Of a stretch of DNA of 37,815 nucleotides, positions 7,662 to 16,406 are shown one piece after another. The notes under the pieces were generated by a model. That model was given only the letters and a program-made list of their open reading frames with translations. It ran no database searches and was not told the DNA's origin. Numbering within the stretch: the stretch's first letter is position 1; every line of letters starts with the position of its first letter. Made by a program: the position numbers and the translations under genes. The stretch covers positions 1-37,815 of the forward strand of contig CAZMHN010000006.1 of assembly GCA_964566145.1 (NCBI GenBank), written 5' to 3'. This DNA comes from CAZMHN01 sp964566145 (GTDB taxonomy: Bacteria > Patescibacteriota > Patescibacteriia > Veblenbacterales > UBA10138).

Positions 7662-7690
7662 ATGATAGCATAGACTGGCCGTTTTGTCAA
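7662..7690 (-). promoter_or_regulatory. Promoter of the murJ-lepA unit
   Basis: Minus strand TTGACA (7690-7685), 17-base spacer, TATCAT (7667-7662), with TGC just before the -10 (extended -10). One of the best matches in the window. It starts 4 bases beyond the stop codon of the DUF4012 gene, so the wall-precursor genes are uncoupled from the glycan operon. Confidence 0.75.
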
Positions 7691-7693
7691 TAC

Positions 7694-10156
7694 CTACGGC
7701 GTCTTTTCCAACACCACGCCGTAATACTGATCAGACGTCCAATCGCTCCTCATCTCAAGCCGCCGCTCGTAGCTCGCAAGCTGGCTGGATGACTCCTGCC
7801 AGCGCAAGCGGAACCCCTCGGGCAGGGTCAGCTGTGACACGAAGTCGGCCGAAGCCACGCCGGCCTGCCGCTGGAACAGGACCGAGTAGCGCCTGAGGTC
7901 CTGCCAGGTGCCGCTTGAGCGCAGAGAGAACGGCAGGCGGTAAGTAACCGTAACCGTCCTCCGCTCGCCGGGAGCCAAGGACAGCCAGTTGCCGAACACC
8001 GTCTTGCCGAACTCCTGGGTCACGCGGGTGCCTGAAGCGCTGTGCCAGCCAACCTCGCGTTCGAGCGCCGACAGGTCCTGGTCAGATTCCGCCTCGGCCG
8101 GCACCGGCTTGAGGTAGGCCGATGGAGGCGGCGTGAAGCCGTCCGTGCCCAGAAGCGTTGAGCCATCGGGCACGTAGAATCTTAGGTAGGACACGTTGCG
8201 GCGGCTGGTGAAGATGTCAGAAGGATCGCCCAGGTGTTCGCGCGTCAGGCTGACCTGCACGGTGATGTCGCCGCTCGTGGCCACGTTGACGTCGTGACGG
8301 ATGCGCTCGCGCATGGCGGCATCGGTCTTGCCGCCGCCTATGTTCGTGCGTACGATGGCCAAATAATCTGCCGTGCTGTCCTTCACCTCGCCGGCCCAGC
8401 CTAAGGTCCTGGTCTGGGATTCGAGGTTGCGATCCCTCAGGTACAGCTGGATGCCGCGCGAGGTCAGGGACCCGTTCAGTATCGCGGCCAGAGAGCCGTA
8501 GTCATCCGGGGGCATTTGCATGAGCTTGGTAAGCAGCGCCGGCGCCAGGTCGGCAATGAACTGCTTGGGGCGGTTCTGTGAACGGTCATAGTCCAGCTCC
8601 ACGGCTTCCTGAGTCTCCCGCAGGAAGTTGTCCGCGGTTATCACCTTTCCGTATGCAGGCATTTCCAACGGTCCGGACAATCGGAGTATCTGCTGTACCA
8701 CGTCCGCGGTCAGGGCCAGCACGCCGTCCGCTTCCGGGCCGCCGGATTCGCGGATGAACCACAGAACTTTCTCGGCCGAGCTCGGGAAGTCAAAGAACCA
8801 GTTAGCATCCTGCAGCTGCCAAGTGCCCCGCACGAGCCTAAGCGGCTCGGGAGGGCGGATGGTCCGCTTCAGGGAACCCTGGAAATCGTAAGGGCCGCCG
8901 CCGGGTATTTCAACGCTTTTCACCTGGCCGTCCTTGAGCTCTATCAGCGCCAAACTGCCGGCGAATCCGCCGGTCGGCCTAAGCTCGCTGTTGTTCTGGA
9001 ACAGCACCACGTAGGTGCGCGGCGAATCTGCCACCAGCATCTCCTGTAAAAACAGCGGAACCGAGAACAGGTCGGCGAACGCCCGCTCCAGGCGCTCCAG
9101 CCTGTCCTGTATGGCGGTGAGCGAGGCCCGGACGCTGTCCGGCAGGCGCTCGGGGCGAACCAACCCCAGTTCCTGCATGGCCGTCCTCAGGTGCGGCTGT
9201 ATCTCGTCCGACGCCTGCAGGAGCTCAGCTATCTCCTGCTTGAGATCGGCTGGTTCTATGTCGCGTATCAGCCTGGTCCAGTGTTGTGCGGCCGCTCCGG
9301 CGGCGCTGGAAACAGCTTCGCTGGCCTGAAGGAGATGTGCGGCATCCTGAGCGCTGCGCTGGGGGCCGGGCACGGCCCCGATGACTTCCAGAAGTTGCCG
9401 CGGCACCACCTCCAGTTCGGCCCGGGCGCTGGCAAAGCCCTGGCGCGCGCTCTCAAGCCGCACCGCCGCCGCCTCAGGCTCTCCGCTCATAAGCAACCCT
9501 CCGCCGGTCGCCAGATCAGACGCGGCCACCTGGGCCATCGAATAGGCTTGCGAACCGCGGGCGCTGAAGTACTGCAGAGTGGCAATCCCCTTCAGCGGAA
9601 GAACGATTATGAAAGCCAGCACCGTGAACGCGGCCGCCTGCCGCCACATGCCGCTTACGCGGTGCGGTGCGTACCGGGGAAGCTTCACGGCGCGCCAAGG
9701 CGCTCCTACGACCAGCCAGACGAGCCGCCGAAATTCGCGCACGTCAGCCGCCACCTCCCGTCCGATAGCCGTAGCCTCCCCGAACAGCTTCAAAAAGAAC
9801 CAAAGCCCGAAACGCCAAACCACATCGGCCGGCACGACCAGAGCTTCAAGCACGGTCACAAGCGAAAGCTCGGCCGCTCTTGGATGGCGGGCCAGCAACC
9901 GGTCAAGGGAATTCGTCAGTGAGTACCTGTCGAACAGCGAAGAAATGAAATTCACGTTCAAGCCTGTCTCGGACGGGCGAACGCGTTCCGGCTCATCCAG
10001 ATGGATCTCCCGCGGCCGCAAATTCAGCACGTGCCGCGACAAGCGGACCGTGGAGCGCCCCTCAAGCGTCTGGTTGGAACCGCAAATTATCAGCCGCCAC
10101 CAAGGCCAGTTTTGTCCGCGCGGCAGCTGCTTACGTGTCGTGTGTGAACCCGGCAT
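7694..10156 (-). CDS. DUF4012 domain-containing membrane-anchored protein
   Basis: An 820-residue protein of a family common in Patescibacteria and found beside surface polysaccharide genes; its biochemical role is not established. Residues 1-170 are a cytoplasmic-looking basic region with hydrophobic stretches near 100-125 and 145-153. A clear membrane helix spans about 173-195, and a long extracellular part follows. The family hallmark NNSELRPTGGFAGS is at 388-401. The C-terminal 150 residues look like beta-rich extracellular sequence. The start is uncertain: the first 35 residues are unlike the rest, and an internal GTG could be used. It is the last gene of the operon running from 14929. 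A role in attaching or exporting cell-surface glycan is inference from context. Confidence 0.85.
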   Translation of the reverse strand: MPGSHTTRKQLPRGQNWPWWRLIICGSNQTLEGRSTVRLSRHVLNLRPREIHLDEPERVRPSETGLNVNFISSLFDRYSLTNSLDRLLARHPRAAELSLVTVLEALVVPADVVWRFGLWFFLKLFGEATAIGREVAADVREFRRLVWLVVGAPWRAVKLPRYAPHRVSGMWRQAAAFTVLAFIIVLPLKGIATLQYFSARGSQAYSMAQVAASDLATGGGLLMSGEPEAAAVRLESARQGFASARAELEVVPRQLLEVIGAVPGPQRSAQDAAHLLQASEAVSSAAGAAAQHWTRLIRDIEPADLKQEIAELLQASDEIQPHLRTAMQELGLVRPERLPDSVRASLTAIQDRLERLERAFADLFSVPLFLQEMLVADSPRTYVVLFQNNSELRPTGGFAGSLALIELKDGQVKSVEIPGGGPYDFQGSLKRTIRPPEPLRLVRGTWQLQDANWFFDFPSSAEKVLWFIRESGGPEADGVLALTADVVQQILRLSGPLEMPAYGKVITADNFLRETQEAVELDYDRSQNRPKQFIADLAPALLTKLMQMPPDDYGSLAAILNGSLTSRGIQLYLRDRNLESQTRTLGWAGEVKDSTADYLAIVRTNIGGGKTDAAMRERIRHDVNVATSGDITVQVSLTREHLGDPSDIFTSRRNVSYLRFYVPDGSTLLGTDGFTPPPSAYLKPVPAEAESDQDLSALEREVGWHSASGTRVTQEFGKTVFGNWLSLAPGERRTVTVTYRLPFSLRSSGTWQDLRRYSVLFQRQAGVASADFVSQLTLPEGFRLRWQESSSQLASYERRLEMRSDWTSDQYYGVVLEKTP

Positions 10157-10182
10157 ACACGACGGTAAGTATAAGGCAGGAA

Positions 10183-11301
10183 CTAGCCTTCAGCAATTCC
10201 CGCGCGGTACGCTTCAAGCGTAGCGCGCGCCGTCTTCGTCCATGAGTATCGCGCCAGCACCCCCGCCGCCGCGGCCCGCAATTCCCCGCGGACACGCCCG
10301 TCGCTTTCCAGGCGGACAAGCTGGCGCGCAAAAGCCCGGCTGTCGCCGGGATCGGCGTAAAGCGCCGCTTCGCCCAACACTTCGTGCAATACCGGAATGT
10401 CTGAAGCCACGACTGGACACCCCTGCGACAGCGCCTCCAGACCGCCCAGTCCGAACCCTTCGCCCAAGGACGGCAGAAGGTAGGCCTTGGCGCCGCGGTA
10501 CATGGCCGCCAGCGTCTCATCATCCACTTCCCCCGCGTAGCGCACGAACGGCGGCGCTCCCCTCTTCTCCGCCCACTTCAGGAATCGGTCCATGAAAAAA
10601 TCCGACTTTCCCGCCACCACAAGCTCATAGCCTGCCAATGTCTGACGCAGGCCGGCCACGGCCTCGACCGCGCACTCTAAATTTTTGTGCGGATAAGCGG
10701 CCCCGACCACGAGCACGTACGGAACGGGCGGAACATCTCCGGGCCGCGCCGCGGAACCTGGCAGGGACACGGGGGCGATGGGTACGACCCGCACTTTTGA
10801 CAGCGCACTAGGGTACCATTGCCCGATGGTCCGAGCCACAGACTGGCTGACGGTGAGCACGACGCGCGCGCCGCGCACCGCCCGAGCGACCGTCGCACGA
10901 TAGGCAAGCAGTTTCACCAGGTAAAACAAACCGTTCCTGGTAGTCGCGCGTTCGTCCGGGAACTCATGCACAAGCAGATCGTGAATGGTCACCACATAGG
11001 GAACCGACAGAGGCAGCAGCGGCACGTTGAAGTGCGGAAAGTGCACCAGGTCCGGCTTCAAGCGCCGCAGAAGGCGCGGAAGGTGGAATTGTTCTGCCAG
11101 GCTGTACACTCGCCACGGCGCCGGCACGAGCCGCACCTTGTGCTTCAGGGGCGCAAGCTCCGGGTCGTCAGGCCGCGACACCAAAAGCGTGAACTCAACG
11201 TCACCCGGCTCCCGCGCCATGGCGTAAGCGAGTTCGCGCAAATACCTGCCTATGCCACGGTGCGCCGTGCCGAAAAGCCTGGCGTCAATAACTACCTGCA
11301 T
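10183..11301 (-). CDS. GT4-family glycosyltransferase
   Basis: Transfers a sugar from a nucleotide donor to a growing lipid-linked glycan on the cytoplasmic face of the membrane (family role). A GT-B fold is indicated by the N-terminal VIDARLFGTAHRGIGRYL block with the glycine-rich acceptor loop and by the C-terminal EX7E motif in GEGFGLGGLEAL. I use the ATG at 11301 (372 residues) rather than the longer frame because the family begins at MQVVIDAR and the extra upstream residues are the out-of-frame end of the neighbour. It overlaps that neighbour by 17 bases. Donor and acceptor cannot be told from sequence. Confidence 0.88.
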   Translation of the reverse strand: MQVVIDARLFGTAHRGIGRYLRELAYAMAREPGDVEFTLLVSRPDDPELAPLKHKVRLVPAPWRVYSLAEQFHLPRLLRRLKPDLVHFPHFNVPLLPLSVPYVVTIHDLLVHEFPDERATTRNGLFYLVKLLAYRATVARAVRGARVVLTVSQSVARTIGQWYPSALSKVRVVPIAPVSLPGSAARPGDVPPVPYVLVVGAAYPHKNLECAVEAVAGLRQTLAGYELVVAGKSDFFMDRFLKWAEKRGAPPFVRYAGEVDDETLAAMYRGAKAYLLPSLGEGFGLGGLEALSQGCPVVASDIPVLHEVLGEAALYADPGDSRAFARQLVRLESDGRVRGELRAAAAGVLARYSWTKTARATLEAYRAGIAEG

Positions 11302-12457
11302 ACGTCCCCTGGGAGAGTTCCCGGAACACCCGGCGATACACACCTGCAGTGCCGTTCCAACTGTAATCGCGGGCCCTGGCCCGTCCCGCTTCCGCGTACC
11401 GCTGGCGCGAAGCGCCGTCGGACATAAGCCAGGCAATGGCCTGCGCCCACTGCTCCGCCCTCAGGGGCGAAACCAGCACGCCCGCCTCGCCCACCACTTC
11501 CGGCAGGGACGAACTCAGGCTGGCTACGACTGCCGTTCCGCTGGCCATGGCCTCCGCGACCGGCATGCCGAACCCTTCATACTGGGACGGGTACAAAAAC
11601 AGCCTGGCTCCGGCGTAGAGCGCCGGCTTGTCTTTGGGGTCAACGTAGCCGACTACAAAAACACGGTCGCGGGCCGGGGAGCCGGCCAGGGCGCGCCGGA
11701 AAGACTCCGTCCGCCACCCCCACGCTCCGGCGATGACCAGTCCGGTCTCGCGGTCTCCGCCGGAAACGTACGACTCAAAGGCCCTAAGCAGCATGTCGTA
11801 GTTCTTGCGCGGTTCAACGGTGCCCAATGACAACAGGTACGCATCCGGCAAGCGGTATTTCCGACGCACTCTCGCAACCTCGTCCGCGGTGCTGTCGGCA
11901 AAGAAGCGCTCCTCAACTCCCGGATAGGCCACTGTTATCCTTCCCTGCCAGCGCGGGTAGAGCTCCAGCAGGTCCTGGGCCGTGTGCCGTGATACGGCCA
12001 CGATGGCGGAGCTGTCCGGCAGGTTGCGCCTAAGCAGGTTCCTTACCATTGGCACGTACCACAAGCGTCCGCGCCGCGGGAAAAATCCGGGATAGCGCAA
12101 GAGCGCCAGGTCGTGCACGGTCTGCACGGTGGGCGTAGCGTCGAACGAAGCGAACAGCGGATTAGGAAACCACATTACGTCAGGAGCGCCCCGAAGCCCC
12201 AGAGACCTAGCGGGCGCAGGGCCTGCCCCCAGCCAGAGGCGGAGGTTGTTCAATTTGTTGGGCAGCCGGTTGCGCTGGACCGCGACTTCGGCCGGCAGTT
12301 CCCCGGGCAACTCATGCTTGCCGAAGGAATTGGAATATCCGGAGAATCTCCAATCCGGCTCTGACCGCACCAAGTGACGCAGGGTCTGCAGGGCATACTC
12401 GCCAACTCCGGTACGCCAGGCGTCCTGCAGGCAGCGTATGTCCACTCCGACGCGCAT
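11285..12457 (-). CDS. GT4-family glycosyltransferase
   Basis: A second retaining GT-B glycosyltransferase (390 residues), starting MRVGVDIRCLQDAW with the TGVGEYAL loop, and with the donor-site EX7E motif in YEGFGMPVAEAM followed by ASGTAVVAS. The sequence LSLGTVEPRKNYDMLLRAF in the middle is the typical start of the donor-binding Rossmann domain. The ATG at 12457 shares one base with the stop codon of the upstream gene (TGATG), so translation is coupled. It resembles the following gene in plan, and the two may be old duplicates. The sugar is unknown. Confidence 0.88.
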   Translation of the reverse strand: MRVGVDIRCLQDAWRTGVGEYALQTLRHLVRSEPDWRFSGYSNSFGKHELPGELPAEVAVQRNRLPNKLNNLRLWLGAGPAPARSLGLRGAPDVMWFPNPLFASFDATPTVQTVHDLALLRYPGFFPRRGRLWYVPMVRNLLRRNLPDSSAIVAVSRHTAQDLLELYPRWQGRITVAYPGVEERFFADSTADEVARVRRKYRLPDAYLLSLGTVEPRKNYDMLLRAFESYVSGGDRETGLVIAGAWGWRTESFRRALAGSPARDRVFVVGYVDPKDKPALYAGARLFLYPSQYEGFGMPVAEAMASGTAVVASLSSSLPEVVGEAGVLVSPLRAEQWAQAIAWLMSDGASRQRYAEAGRARARDYSWNGTAGVYRRVFRELSQGTYAGSY

Positions 12458-13548
12458 CACGACGCTCCGGTTATCCGTCCTATGAAACCCTGCCACTCGT
12501 CTATGAATCGCTCTTGCGAGAACTTCTGGGCGTATTTTTGGATGCTCTCCGGATCGAACGCCTGATAGCGGAAACGAATGACCGCGTCGGCCAAGGCTTC
12601 CCAGCTCTGCTCGCGGAAAAACGACCCCGTGACGCCTTCCCTGACCGTTTCCAGGGCGCCTCCGGCCTGATACGCGATCACGGGCCTGCCGGCGGCCATG
12701 GCTTCAACGGCCGAGATGCCGAAATCCTCTTCCTGCGGATAGATGAACGCGCGGCACCGCGCCATAAGCTGGCGCTTTTCAGCTTCAGAGACCTGGCCCA
12801 GAAACTCCACGTTCGGCTTGGCCAAACGCCTGAGCTCTGGTTCCTGCTCCCCGCTCCCCGCCACTATCAGCCTCATGCCCAGTTTGTTGAATGCCCTGAT
12901 GGCCAAATCCACCCGCTTGTACGGCCTCAGGCGCGACACGATGAGGAAATAATCACCGGGGTCCTGCGGACGGCCGAAGCCTGACACCTGAACCGGCGGG
13001 TAGATAACGGTAGCGTCGCGCCGGTAATACTTGTGGATGCGCCGCTTCACAAACTCGGAATTGGCCACGAATTGATCTACGCGCTGCGCCGCGGCGTAGT
13101 CCCACAGCCTGAGGTAAGTCAGAACGAGCGGCACCACCTTCTTCACGATGCGCGGTTGCGGCAGCTCCTCGGTGTATTGGTGCGTGTCGCTCCACAAGTA
13201 GCGCGTCGGACTGTGGCAGTAGCACACGTGCGTGGTCGAGGGCTTCACTACCAGCCCCTTGATCAGGGCGGATGACGAACTCACGACCAGATCGTATTCG
13301 GTCAGGTTGAACCGCTCCACCGCTGTCGGCATGAGCCACAGGTACCACTTGAAGAACCGCTCCCCTCCCGGCAGGCCGCGAATGAGCGATTCCCGTATGT
13401 CCCAATCCTTGAACGCGGCGCCGGTCGCAACCCGGTCGTGAAGCAGGGTGTACACCGGGGCTTTGGGGTACAGCCTGTGCATCTCGCCGAGCACGGCTTC
13501 AGCTCCGCCTATCTGATTCAAATGGTCATGCGCTAATGCCACTTTCAT
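12457..13548 (-). CDS. GT4-family glycosyltransferase, WbaZ-like
   Basis: A 363-residue GT-B enzyme. The N-terminus KVALAHDHLNQIGGAE, the block HVCYCHSPTRYLW and YPPVQVSGF are typical of mannosyl- or similar transferases of the WbaZ type, and the donor-site motif is EDFGISAVEAM followed by AAGRPVIAY. In such operons it often adds an early sugar to the polyprenyl carrier. It starts 4 bases after the stop of the sugar transferase that should make its acceptor. The mannose donor assignment is only by resemblance. Confidence 0.88.
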   Translation of the reverse strand: MKVALAHDHLNQIGGAEAVLGEMHRLYPKAPVYTLLHDRVATGAAFKDWDIRESLIRGLPGGERFFKWYLWLMPTAVERFNLTEYDLVVSSSSALIKGLVVKPSTTHVCYCHSPTRYLWSDTHQYTEELPQPRIVKKVVPLVLTYLRLWDYAAAQRVDQFVANSEFVKRRIHKYYRRDATVIYPPVQVSGFGRPQDPGDYFLIVSRLRPYKRVDLAIRAFNKLGMRLIVAGSGEQEPELRRLAKPNVEFLGQVSEAEKRQLMARCRAFIYPQEEDFGISAVEAMAAGRPVIAYQAGGALETVREGVTGSFFREQSWEALADAVIRFRYQAFDPESIQKYAQKFSQERFIDEWQGFIGRITGAS

Positions 13549-13552
13549 AGGA

Positions 13553-14929
13553 TCAGACCGCTACCCCCCGCTGAAACACCACCACGACGGTTTTGAGCAT
13601 GATGACGAGGTCCTGGCCCAAAGACCAATTCTCCACATAGAACGTATCCAGCTTGGCCTCGTCTTCGAACGGCAGGTCCGACCTGCCTGACACCTGCGCC
13701 AAGCCCGTCATGCCGGGCTTCAGATTCAACAGCTTGTGGTGAACAAGGCTGTACTGTTCCACCTCCCCTGGTTCATGCGGCCGCGGACCAACCAAGGACA
13801 TGTTCCCCCGCACTACGTTCCAAAGCTGGGGCAGTTCATCAATGGACGTGCGCCGCAGGAAGCGGCCCCAGCGGGTTATGCGCGGATCCGCCTTCATTTT
13901 GAACAAGGGTCCGTCGGCGCGTTCGTTGAACGGCATGAGTTCGCGCTTCAGCTCGTGGGCGTTCACTACCATGGACCTGAATTTGTACAGCTTGAACACC
14001 CTGCCCTCCTCGCCCACCCGCTCCAATCCCACGAACACGGGCCGGCCCTGCCGTGCCAGGCTCACCAGTCCAACTACAGCCATAAGGGGCGAAAGTCCCG
14101 CCAGCAAAAAACCTCCGGCCGCAATATCGAACAAGCGCTTCACGATCCTGCCCCAGCCGTCCAGGGGCGTGCGTTTTATCTCTATGAGAGGCACACCGGC
14201 CAGCGTCTGAATGCTCACATTCCTGACGTTGGCATCGAACAGGTCGGCCGCGTACCGGAAGCCCAGATGGTGCGTCTGGCAGTATTCAAGCGCCGAGTAG
14301 GCGAACTGCCGGGAAATCGTCGGATCGCCGATTATTATTTCGTCCAGGCCGCTCAACGCGCCGGACAGCAAACTAAGGTCGCCGGCGTGCGATCTCTGCA
14401 CCACCCTCACCCCCAGCGCCTGGTGGGCGCTGAACAAGCGTTCCAGCTGGTTGGTGGTCTCCCCCGCCCCGATGAGCAAAGCCTGGCTCACTGCATAGCC
14501 TCGCTTGTGCAGATAGCTTCTGAGCAGGCGCAGGGCCAGCCGGCCTAGGCTTACCAGGAAGAACGCGCCCACCCAGCCGGCCAGCACGATGAAACGGGAG
14601 CCGAACAAATTGGGATTGAAGAAGAACAGCACTATGATGATGGCCAGTCCCGAGGTACACCCTACGAACACTCTGGCGATCTCGGCCGAGAGCTTCAACT
14701 GCGACTGCATGGCGTACAAACCCACCAGAGCGAACAGGCCGACCCATACCGCTCCCGCTACCAGCAAGGTGGGCAGGAACTCCGCGAGAGGCAATTCGAA
14801 CCGTATCGGGCGGATATCGGTGACGAAAGTCTCAAACCTCAAGAAGTACGCCCCCACGCCGGCCAGCACCACCATAAGGTAGTCGAGTGGCAAAGCTGCT
14901 GCTGCTAACCCGAGTTGCGACCGCTTCAT
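13553..14929 (-). CDS. Polyprenyl-phosphate glycosyl-1-phosphate transferase (WcaJ/WbaP type)
   Basis: Starts surface glycan synthesis by moving a hexose-1-phosphate from its nucleotide to undecaprenyl phosphate. The 458-residue protein has four or five N-terminal membrane helices (about 1-120), a central CoA-binding-like Rossmann region (about 130-240), another membrane segment (about 265-290) and the C-terminal bacterial sugar transferase domain with KLYKFRSMV, RRTSIDELPQLWNV and VGPRPHEPGEV. The start at 14929 replaces a longer frame because the hydrophobic core begins there. A TATACT (14947-14942) lies 12 bases before the ATG, giving a nearly leaderless transcript. First gene of the glycan operon. 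Confidence 0.9.
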   Translation of the reverse strand: MKRSQLGLAAAALPLDYLMVVLAGVGAYFLRFETFVTDIRPIRFELPLAEFLPTLLVAGAVWVGLFALVGLYAMQSQLKLSAEIARVFVGCTSGLAIIIVLFFFNPNLFGSRFIVLAGWVGAFFLVSLGRLALRLLRSYLHKRGYAVSQALLIGAGETTNQLERLFSAHQALGVRVVQRSHAGDLSLLSGALSGLDEIIIGDPTISRQFAYSALEYCQTHHLGFRYAADLFDANVRNVSIQTLAGVPLIEIKRTPLDGWGRIVKRLFDIAAGGFLLAGLSPLMAVVGLVSLARQGRPVFVGLERVGEEGRVFKLYKFRSMVVNAHELKRELMPFNERADGPLFKMKADPRITRWGRFLRRTSIDELPQLWNVVRGNMSLVGPRPHEPGEVEQYSLVHHKLLNLKPGMTGLAQVSGRSDLPFEDEAKLDTFYVENWSLGQDLVIMLKTVVVVFQRGVAV

Positions 14930-14941
14930 AACCGTGAGCTT

Positions 14942-14947
14942 AGTATA
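14942..14947 (-). promoter_or_regulatory. -10 box of the glycan operon
   Basis: TATACT on the minus strand, 12 bases ahead of the ATG at 14929. No convincing -35 is seen; the expected -35 region is occupied by the oppositely oriented rnpB promoter. Confidence 0.4.
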
Positions 14948-14957
14948 GCCTACAATC

Positions 14958-14986
14958 TTGACCGTACGCGAGATTCGTGGTAGCAT
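14958..14986 (+). promoter_or_regulatory. Promoter of rnpB
   Basis: TTGACC (14958-14963), 17 bases, TAGCAT (14981-14986). The predicted start falls at about 14993, which is where the P1 helix of the RNase P RNA begins, so promoter and RNA end agree. Confidence 0.7.
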
Positions 14987-14992
14987 GTGTGC

Positions 14993-15382
14993 GCCTGAAT
15001 ATCAAGGGTTGGCGGTTGCCCCGTCCCAAAAGGGCGGGGAGGAAAGTCCGAACACCACAGCGCTCCCGACGTTTCGGGAGGGGTAGCTCCTAACCGGAGC
15101 CGTTGGCCGCCGAAAGGCGAGCCGCAGGACAAGTGCAACAGAGAGAAGTCCCGCCTCGAGCAATCGAGGTAAGGGGTGAAAGGGTGGGGCAAGAGCCCAC
15201 CAGCTCCGCGTGCGACCGCGGAGGCTAGGCAAACTCTACCCGGTGCAATACCAAGTAGGTCCGCCGAAAAGCGGACGGGTTGGTAGCTTGAGTCCAGCGG
15301 CGACGTTGGACCTAGAGAGATAACCGTCGTTCCGGCAAAACCGGAATACAGAATTCGGCTTATCGCCCCTGATGGTTCAGGC
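14993..15382 (+). ncRNA. rnpB: RNase P RNA, type A-like
   Basis: Catalytic RNA that removes 5' leaders from tRNA precursors. The conserved P4 5' strand GAGGAAAGTCCGAAC lies at about 15040-15054, and its partner region ACAGAATTCGGCTTAT at about 15348-15363. The ends GCCTGAA (14993-14999) and TTCAGGC (15376-15382) form helix P1, fixing a length of about 390 bases. The block CTTGAGTCCAGCGGCGACG and AGAGAGATAACCGTC match the bacterial consensus. The loop expected to bind the tRNA CCA end reads GGCAA (15228-15232) where the common form is GGTAA. It has its own promoter and terminator. Confidence 0.95.
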
Positions 15383-15395
15383 TAGACAGCGTGGA

Positions 15396-15428
15396 GACCC
15401 CCGCCGCATGAGGCGGGGGTCTTGTTTT
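15396..15428 (+). terminator. Intrinsic terminator of rnpB
   Basis: GACCCCCGCC (15396-15405) pairs perfectly with GGCGGGGGTC (15412-15421) around a 6-base loop, followed by TTGTTTT. It begins 14 bases after the RNase P RNA 3' end. Confidence 0.9.
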
Positions 15429-15438
15429 GTCATAAGCC

Positions 15439-15467
15439 TTGACCTGACAGCCGAAACGTAGTACTAC
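15439..15467 (+). promoter_or_regulatory. Possible promoter of the HTH gene
   Basis: TTGACC (15439-15444), 17 bases, TACTAC (15462-15467). The -35 is good and the -10 is weak. It is the only candidate between the rnpB terminator and the start codon at 15529. Confidence 0.4.
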
Positions 15468-15528
15468 GAGGAGCAAAGACTCCAGCCGGACTTTTACACA
15501 ACTCATAATTCACAACGCGAGGCACCGT

Positions 15529-15933
15529 ATGTCGCCTAGTTCAATTTCACCGGCGGCCCTGAAGGCCGCCACTGACCATGCTGAAACTCCAAGGCTCACG
15601 CGTTTCGCATGGATGACATTGTACCGGGACACAAACAGCGCCAAGACCGTATGCAGTATCTACGGGATTAGCCGGAAAACTTTTTACAAGTGGCTTGGGC
15701 GCTATATGGCGGCCAAAGGAGACCCCGCCTCACTTCAAGATCAAAGCCGCCGGCCCAAAAGCCACCCCAGGGCCACCCCCCAGGAAACAGTCATATTCAT
15801 ACTCCAGATACGCGAACGGACCGGCTTTGGCCCGCGCAGGCTGAAAGCCTACCTGTCCAACAACCACGGGATAAAAATTTCCGAGCGTACCATCTGGAAA
15901 ATCCTCAAGCGTAACAGCAAGCCCGCCGCCTGA
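15529..15933 (+). CDS. Orphan transposase-type helix-turn-helix protein
   Basis: The 134 residues match the N-terminal DNA-binding part of IS481-like transposases: a first HTH (about 36-58, ending YGISRKTFYKWLGRY), the linker LQDQSRRPKSHP, and a second winged-helix part (about 85-130) with TGFGPRRLKAYL and SERTIWKILKR. The DDE catalytic domain that should follow is absent: after the stop come 21 bases and then a perfect terminator. It is therefore either a truncated insertion sequence or a domesticated DNA-binding protein. The intact frame, a candidate promoter and a dedicated terminator favour a functional gene. No terminal inverted repeats were found. Confidence 0.7.
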   Translation: MSPSSISPAALKAATDHAETPRLTRFAWMTLYRDTNSAKTVCSIYGISRKTFYKWLGRYMAAKGDPASLQDQSRRPKSHPRATPQETVIFILQIRERTGFGPRRLKAYLSNNHGIKISERTIWKILKRNSKPAA

Positions 15934-15954
15934 CGCGGACGGATGCGCCTACCA

Positions 15955-15985
15955 GCGGACGAGAAACCTCTCGTTCGCTTTTTTT
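15955..15985 (+). terminator. Intrinsic terminator after the HTH gene
   Basis: GCGGACGAG (15955-15963) pairs with CTCGTTCGC (15970-15978) over nine pairs (one G-T) around a 6-base loop, followed by seven T. It touches the stop codon of the convergent RNase HI gene. Confidence 0.88.
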
Positions 15986-16406
15986 ATGAGGCGGAACCGG
16001 CTTCCTTGTCCAGCGCCTCGTTCACCAATCCGTCCGCTCGCCGATTTTTTTCCCGGGGTATGTGCGCGAACGTGATGTGCTTGAACTCATGCTTCAGGTT
16101 CCAGACCTTAACGAACAGCGGCGCCAACCCCCTGTCCTTCACCCGGTATTCCTGATTCATCTGCTTCACAACCAATTCGCTGTCCAGATGGCAAGCCAGC
16201 CTTTTCACGCCGTGACGCTTGGCAAGCTCCAAACCGGCCAGGAGCGCCTGGTACTCGGCTTGGTTGTTCGTCGTGCTGCCTATAGCCTTGCCGAACGCTT
16301 CCGTCTCCTGGCCGCGCTCGTCCAACAGCACTGCGCCGATGGCCGCCGGCCCGGGATTGCCGCGCGCGCCGCCGTCCGTATACAGGCTGTACGTTCGTTC
16401 AGTCAT
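15984..16406 (-). CDS. rnhA: Ribonuclease HI
   Basis: Cleaves the RNA strand of RNA-DNA hybrids (primers, R-loops). The 140-residue single-domain protein has the complete metal-binding set: D11 in TDGGARGNPGP, E51 in TTNNQAEYQAL, D75 in HLDSELVV, and D125 in EKNRRADGLVN. Length is normal for a stand-alone enzyme. It overlaps the end of recJ by 8 bases, so the two replication/repair nucleases are translated together. The symbol follows E. coli; it may belong to the archaeal-type RnhA clade. Confidence 0.93.
   Translation of the reverse strand: MTERTYSLYTDGGARGNPGPAAIGAVLLDERGQETEAFGKAIGSTTNNQAEYQALLAGLELAKRHGVKRLACHLDSELVVKQMNQEYRVKDRGLAPLFVKVWNLKHEFKHITFAHIPREKNRRADGLVNEALDKEAGSAS

Noticed and set aside
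11302..11436. Longer N-terminus for the glycosyltransferase ending at 10183
   Set aside because: The extra 45 residues are the out-of-frame end of the neighbouring glycosyltransferase; the GT4 fold starts at the ATG at 11301.
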